NCBI GenBank assembly: GCA_026122225.1
Contig: JANEZZ010002676.1
Location: 248,001-312,000, forward strand
Direction of reading: 5' to 3'
Source: Heloderma charlesbogerti
Taxonomy: Eukaryota; Chordata; Lepidosauria; Squamata; Helodermatidae
Length of the DNA: 64,000 nt
Shown: positions 9,798 to 21,570 of the stretch, in pieces
Layout: the number at the start of each line of letters is the position of its first letter
Numbering within the stretch: position 1 is the stretch's first letter
The notes under the pieces: model-generated
Told to the model about the DNA's origin: nothing
Database searches by the model: none
The model's input: the letters and a program-made list of their open reading frames with translations, nothing else
Program-made: the position numbers and the translations under genes

Positions 9798-12119
9798 GGG
9801 GATCTTCAGGCTGGGTGTGAGAAAAATATTAGTGGATAGAAGCTCACTCAAAGCAGCTTCCAGTGTTACAAGAAGTACTGGCCAGTATTCAGATACTGCT
9901 CCTTTCAGGAGATAAAGGTAGGGAGATAGGACAAAACAAAAGAACAGGTGATACCTCACAGCAGGGTTACTTTATTACCCAGACCAATGAGGAAGCTTGA
10001 CATGGATGTGTTTATAGAGGTCATGACGTACCATATGACCTGTTCTGGCCAATTGGTGTTTAGATGCTTTGTTCATGGTGTGGCCAGTACAATCCACAAG
10101 TTCGGCCAAAGCTTGGTAGTGGCCATGCCCTGAATCTGTGTCTGACATTACTTAGGTCCCTGATTCACATCCGAGTCCTGACTTCCACGGACCATACACG
10201 TTTGTGTACATGCACAGTGATTAGGAAAGTAGTTTAGCCAGGTTGTAATTTGCATCTAAAGCCTGCACAAATTTCTTTGCAAACATTACCAAAACAAGAA
10301 AAAGCATCAGCACCTGCTTGCAGAAGACATTGTACAAGCAGGTGGCCATGTTTGTTGCAAATGTGCATCTCCAGGGTCCTGCAGCTTGCACACTACAGCA
10401 GTTACTTAGAATTTTTTAAAAGGTTATCTGAAATAAAGAACCAGTCTCTGTAGTGACTTGGTTATCCTATTTTGATCTCGGATTCCCTTTTCTTTGAAGA
10501 CTGGAGTATTACATAAGCCCTTTAAAGCTAAGATAAAAACCTTGGTATTTTTTAGTTAGATTCAGCCTTGTAAAACCACTGTGAAAATTTATCAATACAG
10601 GCATAAAATCAATGTCCTTACCCATTCCCATGGTGATGTATGGCCTCATGGAAAAACATCTCTAATTACATTTTTACTTGCCTTCCACAAAATATTTCAT
10701 GCCCAGAGCAAAGGGATTTTTTTTTTTTGGCAAATGTAGTTAAAATTAAAATTAATGGCATAGGCTAAATTTTGGGGAAATGACAAAGATACAATAAATT
10801 GAGACTGCCTCTCTTCACTTCGAGAACCTGCTAATTAATTTTGATAGCACTGCTTTAAAAAATTGAATTTATTTACTGAGCCATCACTACTTCTTCTTTT
10901 TTTAGTGAAAAGCATGGCAAAAAAATGTCTGTGGCATCTTCAGACTCATCCTGCTGAAAGAAAGAAATGCCATGGTGCCATTCTATACCAACTGGGTAGT
11001 ATGATCCTGATGTACTGGGTAGTATGAGACTTATGTCGGTGACACTCCCCCTCCCCCCAGTTCCACACACATGACCAGGATGGGCCAGTAGTGCATTTCA
11101 GTTGTCATTAGTCATGTTGTTGGTTTGGAAAGGCAGAAAGCACTTGTGACTTTTCATCAGTTACCCAATATCTGCAACCATTTTCAGGCCAGGGAGCAAT
11201 GCAGAATGGTGGGTTGTGTGGTTTACAGTAGAGCTGAGATGAAATTTCTCAGAAGACATTTCATTTTCTCACCGGCTTGAAAAAAAGCAGCCACTTTGCA
11301 GAATTTTGTTGAACAACTCTCTGCCATTTTGTTTGGGTGTGGTGTCTATTTTTCCATGATAACGCAGGGTTCTGGATTGTGGGAGGTCCATGTACCATGT
11401 CTCACCCCCCCACACACACTTTTTTTTTACTCTAGAGTAAACACAGGGGATCCAATCTGCATTGGGACTCTAGTGCTTTAACCCTTTGCCCCCTGCTGCA
11501 GTCCCAATCCAGATTTTCCACTGCTCCTGCAATGTACATTGCCAAAAAGTTATGCAGTTGTACTCTAGCTTGTTAAAAGTGACACACATTGGGACAAAAA
11601 ATACTAACTTCACTAAATTGGCTGTGACTATCTTAGAATGAGATATTCAGGGTCATAGCAACAAGCTCATAGAATACATGTGGCAGTGGAAAAACAATGC
11701 AGTAAAAAGAGCACCCATTGTGGCAGTGAAAAGGAAAAGAAAATTCAATTGTCAGGAAAGGAGATGAAAGTAAAACAGCAGCTATCTCTAATACTAGACC
11801 CTATGATTCTCCAATTACATTAATTGGCTCTGGATTCAGGAACAAGAATTGGTCTTTCAACCAATGTTAGGCATCATAGCTAAATGGAACTTCTTTGGTC
11901 ACATCTGATTACAAGATGCTAGGGACAAAAAGCCAGGGGTAACTGTCAAAAATATTCCTTGCTTGTGAGCTTTTTAGAGGCATCTGGCTGTGGAAAACAG
12001 AGTGGTGAATTACATAGACCTTTGTTCTAATCTAGCAAGGTGATGGTTATGTTCACATTGGATTGTAACACCTTGATTCTACATGCCCTGACCTTTCCTG
12101 CAATACTGGCTGTGGCAGC
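9798..12119. other. No gene or clear repeat recognised
   Basis: AT-rich sequence with only short chance frames. No domain, tRNA, or inverted repeat of note found by eye. Confidence 0.5.
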
Positions 12120-12292
12120 CATCCTAGAATTTCCTCTTAGCTCTTAATTCTGCTGTTTTGCTGTTTTAAAGCTTTTACAGTGTTTTTAAACAGCTTTTAA
12201 TTAGAAAAAAAGTTTAATTGTAAGTTGCCTTGTGAGCCCTATTTGAGCTGAAAGGTGACTCATAAATGTATAAATGAAAATAAATAATAGAA
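12120..12292 (+). repeat. LINE 3' end fragment
   Basis: TTGTAAGTTGCCTTGTGAGC, then GCTGAAAGGTGACTCATAAA and an AATAAATAATA tail resemble the 3' untranslated end of vertebrate CR1/L2-group LINEs. Heavily 5' truncated. Confidence 0.55.
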
Positions 12293-12485
12293 ACAGGGCA
12301 AATGCAGTTCTCCATCTCCATCTTCCATTCTATCCCCTCCTCTCTCTCTTTCTCTCTGGTGACAGTGTTTTTACTTCTTTATTTCCTTAAGATTGTAATT
12401 TAATATTTTAGGGCATAATCTTATGATCTATGAGTTAAGTGCATAATCAAATAGTCTCTGAGAGGGTGCCCAGGGGCCATTGGAG

Positions 12486-12486
<1 letters not shown>

Positions 12487-12526
<40 letters not shown>

Positions 12527-12537
12527 CACACACACAG
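12487..12537. repeat. (TC)n(CA)n microsatellite
   Basis: About 18 TC units followed by five CA units. Confidence 0.95.
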
Positions 12538-12554
12538 TTTCCTCTCAGATGCCT

Positions 12555-12594
12555 CCCTGTAACAGTGGTGGAAAGGGTCACCACTGTTACAGGG
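12555..12594. repeat. Perfect 16-bp hairpin
   Basis: CCCTGTAACAGTGGTG and its exact reverse complement flank an 8-base loop (GAAAGGGT). It sits between the TC/CA microsatellite and the CR1 element. No known element assigned. Confidence 0.85.
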
Positions 12595-12699
12595 AATCAA
12601 GTGTAGCCAAACCCGTACCCTGGATTTTAGGAAAGCTGATTTTAATAAACTCAGATCAATGATAAGTAAGGTCCCATGGAAAGTGACTCTAATGAGAAA

Positions 12700-14196
12700 A
12701 AGAGTGGGTGGGAGGTTTAAGAAAAGGAAATTATCAAGGCACAATTACAAACAATTTCAACAAGAAAAAAAGGTGGAAGACAACAGAAGAAGCCAATGTG
12801 GCTTCACAAAAAGTTAAGAGATGACCTGAAAACAAAAAAGTACACATATAGGAAATGGAAAGAAGGCCAAGCAACAAAGGAAGAGTACAGGCAGGTAGCA
12901 CAGAATTGCAGGGATGATGTCAGGAAGGCTAAAGCTGAGAACGAGCTGAGGTTAGCAAAGGATGCTAAAAGCAACAAAAAAGCTTTCTCCAGCTACGTGC
13001 AAAGTAAAAGACAGAGGAAAGAAATGGTGGTTCAGCTATTAAATAAGGATAGCAAAATGATAACAGATGACAAAGAAAAGGCAGAAGTGTTCAATTCCTA
13101 CTTTGGCTCAGGCTTCACCCAAAGGAGAGTCTACGACCCCCCTGGCAAAGGCGAAGTACAGGCTGAAGGGGCAGGATTGCAGCTTGAGATCAATAGGCAT
13201 GTGATCAAGGAACACCTAATTACTTTGAATGAGTTCAAATCTCCAGGGCCAGATGAACTGCATACTAGAGTCATAAAGGAACTGGCAGAAGAACTCTCAG
13301 AACCACTGTCTACTATCTTTGAGCAATCATAGAGGACAGGTGAAGTGCCAGAAGACTGGAGAAGGGCTAATATTGTTCCTATCTTCAAAAAGGGTAAAAA
13401 GGAGGAACCTGGGAACTACAGACCACTTCAGTCAGTCTGACATCAATCCCTGGGAAAATTCTGGGGCAGATGATAAAGCAATCTGTCTGTAAGCACCTTG
13501 AAAACAATGCAGTGATTACTTGAAGCCAACATGGATTTGTCAAGAACAAATCCTGCCAGACAAATCTGATCTCATTTGTTGATCAGGTAACCTCCATTGT
13601 GGACTCTGGGAATGCTGTAGACATCACATACCTCAATTTCAGCAAAGCTTTTGACAAAGTGCCCCATGATATCCAGCTCAAAGTGGGCTAGATGAAGCAA
13701 CAATCAGGTGGATCCACAGTTGGCTACACAATGGGACTCAAAGAATGCTTATCAGTGGGATCTTCTCAAACTGGGGAGAGATAATGAGTGGGGTACCACA
13801 GGGCTCAGGCCTAGGCCCAGTGCTCTTCAACATTTTTATGAATGACTTGGACAAGGAGGTGAAGGGAATGCTTATCACATTTGCAGATGACACAAAATTG
13901 GGAAGGATAGCTAATACCCTGGAAGACAGAGACAAAATTCAAAGTGATCTTGATAGACTGGAGTGCTGGGCAGAAAACAACAGAATGAAATTTAATAGGG
14001 ATAAATGCCAAGTTCTGCACCTAGGAAAAAGAAACCAAATGCACAGTTACAAGATGGGGGATATGTGGCTCAACTACACTACAAGTGAGAAAGATCTGTT
14101 GGAATTGTTGTAGATCACAAGCTGAATATGAGCCAACAATGTGATGTGGCTGCAAAAAAGGCAAATGCTGTTTTGGGCTGCATTAATAGTAGCATA
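12700..14196 (+). pseudogene. CR1 LINE ORF2 (reverse transcriptase), 5' part, broken
   Basis: Non-LTR retrotransposon reverse transcriptase of the CR1 clade. The frame 12796-13329 contains the N-terminal linker (YRKWKEGQATKEEYR, FNSYF) and FKSPGPDELHTRVIKELAE. An in-frame TAG at 13330 interrupts it; the same frame resumes with WRRANIVPIFKKGKKEEPGN, then shifts. Motif A reads YLNFSKAFD, so the usual catalytic Asp is Asn. Motif C (TFADDTKLG) is in the frame 13745-14113. The 5' half of the LINE (ORF1, endonuclease) is absent. At 14196 it is cut by a BovB insertion and continues at 17411. Dead copy. Confidence 0.9.
14185..14196. repeat. 12-bp target-site duplication, left copy
   Basis: AATAGTAGCATA, repeated exactly at 17411-17422, on either side of the BovB element. 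It belongs to the CR1 target sequence. Confidence 0.95.
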
Positions 14197-17100
14197 TCCC
14201 TTCATGGATCACTGCCTTGCTGTGGCGAAGGGGCTTGCGTAACTCAGTGAAGCCATAAGCTATGCCGTGCAGGGCCACCCAAGACGGACAGGTCATGGCA
14301 GAGAGTTCTGACAAAATGTGGTCCACTGGAGAAGGAAATGGCAACCCACTCCAGTATTCTTGCCAAGAAAACCCCATGGAACGTATCACAAGGCTAAAAG
14401 AGATGACGCTGGAAGATGAGCCCCTCAGGTCGGAAGGTGTCCAATATACTACTGGGGAAGAGCAGAGGGTATTTCCAAGTAGCGCCAGAAAGAGTGAAGC
14501 GGCTGGGCCAAAGCCAAAAGGACACTCAGCTGTGGATGTGTCTGGTGGTGAAAAGAAAATCCGATGCTGTAAAGAACAATATTGTTTAGGAACCTGGAAT
14601 GTCAGATCAATGAATCAAGGTAAGCTAGAGGTGGTCAAACATGAAATGGCAAGATTGAACATCGACATCTTGGGAATCAGCGAACTAAAATGGACAGGCA
14701 TGGGCGAATTTAATTCAGGTGACCATCATATCTACTACTGTGGGCAAGAATCCCTTAGAAGAAATGGAGTAGCACTCATAGTCAACAAAAGGGTGGGAAA
14801 AGTAGTACTGGGGTACAATCTTAAAAACGATAGAATGATCTCAGTACGAATCCAAGGCAAACCATTCAACATCACAGTAATTCAAGTCTATGCCCCAACC
14901 ACTGATGTCGAAGAAGCTGAGGTTGATTGGTTCTGTGAAGACCTACAACACCTTCTAGAACTAACAGCCAAAAAGATGTCCTCTTCATCATAGAGGATTT
15001 GAATGCTAAAGTAGGAAGTCAAGAAATCACCGGGATAACAGGCAGGCATGGCCTTGGTGCACAAAATGAAGCAGGACAAAAGCTAATAGAGTTTTGCCAG
15101 GAGAACATGCTGATCATAGCAAACACGCTTTTCCAACAGCACAAAAGGCGACTCTACACATGGACATCACCAGATGGTCAATATCGAAATCAGATCGATT
15201 ATGTCCTTTGCAGCCAAAGATGGAGAAGCTCTATACAGTCAGTAAAAACAAGACCTGGAGCTGACTGTGGCTCAGATCATGAGCTTCTTGTTGCAAAATT
15301 TCGGCTTAAATTGAAGAACGTCGGGAAAACCACTAAACCATTCAGGTATGACCTAAATCATATCCCTGATGAATATACAGTGGAGGTGAGGAATAGATTT
15401 CAGGGATTAGACCTGATAGACAGAGTGCCTGAGGAACTATGGACGGAGGTCCGTAACATTGTTCAGGAGGCAGCAACTCAATCCATCCCAAAGAAAAAGA
15501 AATGCAAGAAAGCCAAGTGGCTGTCTGAGGAGGCTTTACAAGGAGCTGAGGAAAGAAGGGAAGCGAAAAGCAAGGGAGAAAGGGGAAGATATATCCAACT
15601 AAGATACATCCAGAGTTCCAGAGAATAGCAAGGAGAGACAAGAAGGCCTTCTTAAATGAACAATGCAAAGAAATCGAGGAAAACAACAGAATAGGAAAGA
15701 CTAGAGATCTCTTCAAGAAAATTGGAGATCTCAAGGGAACATTTTGTGCAAAGATGGGCATGATAAAGGGCAAAGAAGGCAGGGACCTAACAGAAGCAGA
15801 TGAGATTAAGAAGAGGTGGAAAGAATACACAGAAGAACTATACAGGAAAATCTGAATGTCCCTGATAGCCATAATAGTGCGGCCACTGAACTTGAGCTGG
15901 ACATCCTCGAGAGTGAAGTCAAGTGGGCCTTAGGAAGCATTAGTAACAACAAAGCTAGCAGAGATGACAGTATTCCAGCTGACCTATTTAAAATCCTAAA
16001 AGATGATGCTGTTAAAGTGCTGCATTCAATATGCCAACAAATTTGGAACACTCAACAATGGCCGCAAGACTGGAAAAGGTCAGTTTACATTCCAATGCCA
16101 AAGAAGGGCAACGCCAAAGAGTGTTCAAACTACCGCACAATTGCGCTCATTTCACATGCCAGCAAGGTGATGCTCAAAATCCTACAAGCTAGGCTTCAGC
16201 AGTATGCAAACCGAGAACTACCGGAAGTACAAGCTGGGTTTCAAAGACACAGAGGAAGTAGAGATCAAATTGCCAACGTTCGCTGGATCATGGAGAAAGC
16301 AAGAGAATTCCAGAAAAACGTCTATTTCTGCTTCATTGACTACACTAAAGCCTTTGATTGTGTGGATCACAACAAACTGTGGCAAATTCTTAAAGGGATG
16401 GGAGTACCAGACCACCTTACCTGTCTCCTGGGAAATCTGTACAAGGGTCAAGAAGCAACAGTAAGAACCAGACATGGAACAACCGAGTGGTTCAAAATTG
16501 GGAAAGGAGTACGACAAGGCTGCATATTGTCACCCTGCTTATTTAACTTATATGCAGAGTACATCATGAGAAACGCTGGGTTGGATGAATCACAGGTCGG
16601 AATTAAGATTGCCGGGAGAATTATCAACAACCTCAGATATGCAGACGATACCACCCTAATGGCAGAAAGTGAAGAGGATCTCAAGAGCCTCTTGTTGAGG
16701 GTGAAAGAGGAGAGTGCAAAAGCTGGTTTGAAACTCAACATTAAAAAAACAAAGATCATGGCATCTGGCCCCATCACTTCCTGTCATATAGAAGGGGAAG
16801 AAATGGAAGCAGTGACAGCTTTTACTTTCTTGGGCTCCAAGATCACCGCAGACAGTGACTGTAGCCATGAAATTAAAAGACGCTTGCTCCTTGGGAGAAA
16901 AGCTATGGCAAACCTAGACAGCATAGTAAGAAGCAGAGACATCACCTTGCCAACAAAGGTCTGTCTAATCAAAGCTATGGTTTTCCCAGTAGTAATGTAT
17001 GGCTGTGAGAGACGGACTATAAGGAAGGCTGAGCGCCAAAGAACTGATGCTTTCGAACTGTGGTGCTGGAGAAGACTCTTACGAGTCCCCTGGATTGCAA

Positions 17101-17410
17101 GGAGGTGAGATCAGTCCATCCTAAAGGAAATCAACCCTGAGTGCTCATTGGAAGGACAGATACTGAAGCTCAAATATTTTGGCCACCTAATGCGAAGAGA
17201 AAATTCTCTGGAAAAGACCCTGATGCTGGGAAAGACTGAAGGCAAATGAGAAGGGGACGACAGAGGATGAGATGGCTAGATAGCATCACCGATGCAATGA
17301 ATATGAACTTGAGCACACTCTGAGAGAAAGCGCAGGACAGGAAGGCCTGGCGTGCTATGGTCCATGGGGTCACGAAGAGTCGGACACGACTGAACAACAA
17401 CAACAACAAC
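14197..17410 (+). mobile_element. RTE-BovB LINE, near full length (3.2 kb), copy 1
   Basis: Length about 3214 bp, the usual size of a full BovB. Contains the diagnostic AATGGCAACCCACTCCAG block near its 5' end and ends GAGTCGGACACGACTGAACA with a short CAA repeat tail. Flanked by the perfect duplication AATAGTAGCATA. It lies in the same orientation as the CR1 it interrupts. Because it is nested, it is younger than the CR1. Confidence 0.95.
14262..17108 (+). pseudogene. BovB ORF2 (AP endonuclease + reverse transcriptase), frameshifted
   Basis: Three frames cover one protein. 14262-14993: N part of the apurinic-like endonuclease (LGTWNVRSMNQGKLEV, LNIDILGISELKW). 14999-15628: the rest of the endonuclease with the SDHELL motif that supplies a catalytic His. 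15816-17108: reverse transcriptase with motif A FIDYTKAFDCVDH, motif B RQGCILSPCLF and catalytic YADD. Breaks: one A missing in the run near 14970 compared with copy 2 (five A versus six), an indel near 15605, another near 15852, and a TGA at 17107. Catalytic residues I can see are intact, but the copy cannot make the full protein. Confidence 0.93.
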
Positions 17411-17995
17411 AATAGTAGCATAACTTCCAAATCCCAGGAAGTTCTAGTTCCTCTCTATTGAGCACTGTTGGGCCTTATCCGGAGTACTGTGTCCAGTTCT
17501 GGGCGCCACACTTTAAGAAGGATGCAGACAGGCTGGAGAGGGTTCAAAGGAGGACAAGATGATCAGGAGACTGGGAACAAAGCACGATGAAGAGAGACTG
17601 AAAGAACTGGGCATGTTTAGCCTGGAGAAGAGAAGACTGAGGGGAGATAGGATAGTGCTCTTCAAGTACTTGAAATGTTGTCACAGAGAGGAAGGCCAGG
17701 ATCTCTTCTTGATCATCCCAGAGTGCAGGACATGGAATCATGTGCTCAAGTTACAGGAAGCCAGATTCTGGCTGAACATCAGGAGAAACATCCTGACTGT
17801 GAGAGCAATACGACAATGGAACCAGTTACCTAGGGAGGTGGTGGGCTATCCCACACTGGAGGCATTCAAGAGGAGGCTGGACAGCCATCTGTCAGGGATG
17901 ATCTCACTTGGATTCCTGCACTGAGCAGGGGGTTGGATGCGATGGCCTTGTAGGCCCCTTCAAACCCTACTATTCTATGATTCTATTCTCTTCTG
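17411..17995 (+). mobile_element. CR1 LINE 3' part, resumed after BovB
   Basis: Begins with the second copy of AATAGTAGCATA and continues the CR1 sequence without loss: the C-terminal coding relic (frame 17559-17924, RLKELGMFSLEKRRLRGD, ..WNQLPREVV) and the 3' UTR ending GGCCTTGTAGGCCCC and TATTCTATGATTCTATTC. The repeated ATTCTATG-type tail is the normal CR1 3' end. Joined with 12700-14196 it forms one 5'-truncated CR1 of about 2.1 kb. Confidence 0.92.
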
Positions 17996-19311
17996 TTATA
18001 GAGAGGACAAAAATGAGGCATTCTGGGGGGTGGGTTGCTGGGGCAGGATTTGCTGGATCCAAAGTGATTCCATTTTCCTGACATGCCTCCAGAAAAGGGG
18101 ACAAAATATGCCAGCCTTGGAGCTGATATACATATGTTCCATCCCCTTGGGACCAATGGGATAGAAGATGTAAAGAAGGAAAGGGAAAAAACCCACAGGC
18201 TGGGGAAGGAACAACTCAACCTCCCATGCCTTTTATCCTGTTGGCATGATGAGCCCAGCAGGGCAAAAGGCAGTTGCCCACCATAGATTCTTCTGTCTCT
18301 GCCTGCATGAGATTGTGCTGTTAAAGTCAGTACCATGAAGCTGTAATAATGCAATGAGTCCAGAGAAATTCCAGCAGTATCTTGTACTGCTAAATGAAGG
18401 CTTGGGGATGAAGAAATAAGAAGGTGGGGTGGTAAAGTGTCAGAGTGGTAAAGACAATCTAGTTCTGAACTCCAACAGTATTTGGTGGTGGTGGTGGTGG
18501 TGGTTGTTGTTGTTGTTGTTGTTTTAATCAGAGCTGCAGAGAAGGAAAACAAAGCCTATGAAGGAGCTAGAGGATACTGTATGCTTGCTTTATACTTGCT
18601 ACAGTCTTTATAGCTTTTCAGTGAATTTTGTGCTTCCTTATTCTAAATTCTGATTTTGGATTGTTTTCATTTTTTGGCAAGGATCTGATTTCATTTTCAT
18701 ATTGAATTGCTTTTGGGTGATCTTCTGGATTCTGTTTAAGGCACAGTACTATATGATGCAAAATTCAACTTTGGTGTGCAAAGGTATTTATTCCATACAT
18801 TTTTTTTTAAAGGCAACACATCTTTTGCAAAGGGCCACTTATACTGAGGTAAAGTTTTGTATTAATTCTAGTCCTGTTCACAATGTCATATGAAAACTTG
18901 AGGCAATAGGCATCAATGTACAAGGTGTGTGTGTGAGTGTGAGTGTGTGTGTGTATCCCTGTTTAGGGTTGAATAACACTTCAATTTCAATATGTGATAT
19001 CTGATTTCAGTTATATGATATAGATCTGAAGATTTCTAAATGTATAACAACACCAGAGGGGGATCTCCATGACAATGGAAGGAAAAGTTAATGGAGGTTG
19101 GAGGATTACCCGGATTTTTCAAGGAATCAGCTTCGGTTTGTGCAGGGACCCACGAACGAGCACACCATACCATTATAAGTCGCTTCACAGGAACATACTT
19201 CCAGGTGAGTTGGGGGGATTGGAAGTGAATGCCATCAGATTGCCAGGGGCTGCTCAACCAATAAGAGAAGCTCCCCCCCATCCAGGCTCTACCCCCCTTT
19301 CTCCTTCCCCC
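17996..19311. other. No gene recognised; (GGT)n(GTT)n at 18483-18522
   Basis: A GGT/GTT trinucleotide tract and a GTGTGAGTGTG tract near 18925 are the only clear repeats. Frames at 19036-19323 on both strands (81 and 95 codons) have no known motif; a CCAGGTGAGT donor-like site at about 19202 is not enough to call an exon. Confidence 0.5.
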
Positions 19312-19612
19312 TGAAGCTCCCATTGCGAAGGATCAAAGCTGTGCATTAATTACTTCCAAATATCGAAGACAGACACACAGCTTCAACTTTGTACTTCACA
19401 TCCTTTAGAAGAGTTATTCCATAGCCTTTACCCTATGAACACTTGATGTACCATGACTCCAATCAGCCCCCTCTCTAACCCCCAAGCTCCCTTTATGTGA
19501 TGTTGTGAAGAATCAAAGCTGTGCATTAATTACTTCTGAAAAGCAATGAACCAAACATCAAAGACATGCAGTTTCGACCTAGCTCTTCACAGCCTTTAGG
19601 GGAGTTACTCCA
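19312..19612 (+). repeat. Diverged tandem duplication, period 180
   Basis: ATCAAAGCTGTGCATTAATT occurs at 19332 and 19512. Both copies are preceded by an AAGCTCCC block and followed by ATCGAAGACA/ATCAAAGACA, ACTTCACATCCTTT/GCTCTTCACAGCCTTT and GAGTTATTCCA/GAGTTACTCCA. The copies differ by substitutions and small indels, so the duplication is old. Confidence 0.75.
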
Positions 19613-21420
19613 GGGGTCTACTTAGTGCTTTACGGCTCCTAAACATGCTATTTCAATCGATGAGAATCTCAGTAACTTCAGGAATGTGCATTTAGGGAAC
19701 AAACCTCATTGACCACAATGGGAGTTACTTCTGAGTAGACATAAATAGGTTTGTGCTGGGAAACACAGGGACAAGAAACACGCCTTCAGGGTCACACTTC
19801 TGGGCAGGGCTAGCTAGCATACCCAAATTAAATGCGGGGGTTGGGGCACACAACTATAGCGTGGAGAACCCAACTTAAGGAAAAGAATCGGACTTCAAGT
19901 AGTCTCAGGAAATCTGGTTTTTCTGTGAAAAGCTCTGGGGTGGCTGAGGGATGACCATGACATCATGTGCCCCAAATGACCTCTAAACACAGCCAGCTCA
20001 CAGCAAATCGCCTGTGGAGACACCTCCCAAGTGATCCCTGTGCTGCTATCGAAAGAGACAATACAATGTTAGAAACACTTAGGAAAGGGACAGATAAAAT
20101 AAAAACAAACTAATAATGCCACTGCATAAATCTATGGAAAGCTTAGTTTTGTATAAACTCTGGTAAACCTTGATTAAAATAGCTGGGAAAGCTACAAATA
20201 AAGAAGAGCCACCCACTCACTCACCCCAAAACAAAAGTGCGGACGTCCGTACAATGAAAGACCATATTAAACGGCTTAGGAAAATGGTGGGTTATTATGA
20301 CTATGCCACAGAAAGAGAGGGTGGATGCCAAATACCAGAATGAAAGAGCACTTGAACACATTAACAGGCCTCAGGTTTAAAGCACAGAAAGGTTTTCCAC
20401 ATAATGTATTATTGGAAATGGAACTCTTTAACTCAGGATGTGATGTAGCTATCAATTTCACTTGTTTTTGGTACAGCTAACCAAACTGGAGAAGCTAGAA
20501 ACAGCTACTGCTTCACAGGTTCCAAATCATATGTATCATTGTTATTTGTTTTTGATGATACAAAGTGCTTATCATCTCACTTGGCCTCACAAAAACACTT
20601 CCATGTACATTTTGCTGAGAGCTGGTAATTTTCATCCAGCCTCACTCGCAAGAAGCTTCATTGGATTCTGCATTTCACATATTAATCTAGGAAACAAGAA
20701 TTGTCTAATATTCAAGCCAATGGAAGCTCTGAGTAAACAACTGTGTCAGTCAAACGCCCGAAGGACTTCACAAGTGCAGTTCAGAAAGGTAAGAGGGATG
20801 TGAAGGTAACAGACTAGGGACATTCAAGGAACTTGTGGTTTTTCACTTGGGAGAAAGATACCAACTTAAGTCTTCATCCTATGATCCTAAATCACTTGTA
20901 TTAAATTCAGTCCCTCTGAACCTTAGGCAGGTAGCAGAATGAGGTGACAGAATTCTGAAATGGCAGAATAGACTATACTACCCACCGTCATATTTTTTTC
21001 TCTCTTACATTTTTCTGTGCTTCTTTAGGGAGACAGTCACTACAAAGACAAAGGGCTATACTCTCCCTAATATAGTTTGAAGGGCTTTTTGTTTTTGTTT
21101 GTTTTTAACATAAATGAACATTCAAAATTAGTATCCCCCATTGGTAGCCCAAAGCGGTGCACTCTATTCAACCACCGTAGCAACTTCTACCTCATTGTGT
21201 TGTATATGTAGCGTCAGCCTAAGGCTAGTTCTACATTTGCAGCAGAACAAGGTGATAAAATCCTGAGGTTGTAGAATGGTGGTAGAATTGGCTGTGCCAT
21301 TATAGACTGCAGGTGGGGGCTTTTTTTTCATATGTAAAAAACCCAACCATATCAGAAAGAAGCTAACATAGCAGGAAAAACTAAGCCAGCCTTTTCTCTG
21401 CTCTGCTATTCAACCTGCAG
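19613..21420. other. No gene recognised
   Basis: A GAGTTACTTCTGAGTAGACA block near 19722 is an inverted relic of the MITE at 4834-4916. Nothing else recognised. Confidence 0.5.
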
Positions 21421-21424
21421 GGAT

Positions 21425-21500
21425 TTATGGATGGATGGATGGATGGATGGATGGATGGATGGATGGATAGATGATGACAGACAGATAGATAGATGATAGG
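21425..21500. repeat. (GGAT)n / GATA microsatellite
   Basis: About ten ATGG units followed by AGATGATGACAGACAGATAGATAG. Confidence 0.95.
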
Positions 21501-21570
21501 CATTTAAAAATATTCCCCCACCTGTGATCTGAAATAGTATGGTCTATTCTATTACCTCCAGATGCATGCT

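Noticed and set aside
15342..15872. Long minus-strand frames inside the BovB elements (also 22722-23291, 17983-18552)
   Set aside because: They are shadows of the plus-strand LINE ORF2, or chance frames, with no independent motif.
19036..19323. Possible unique exon with a CCAGGTGAGT donor
   Set aside because: Frames of similar length are open on both strands, with no acceptor or domain; not enough to call a gene.
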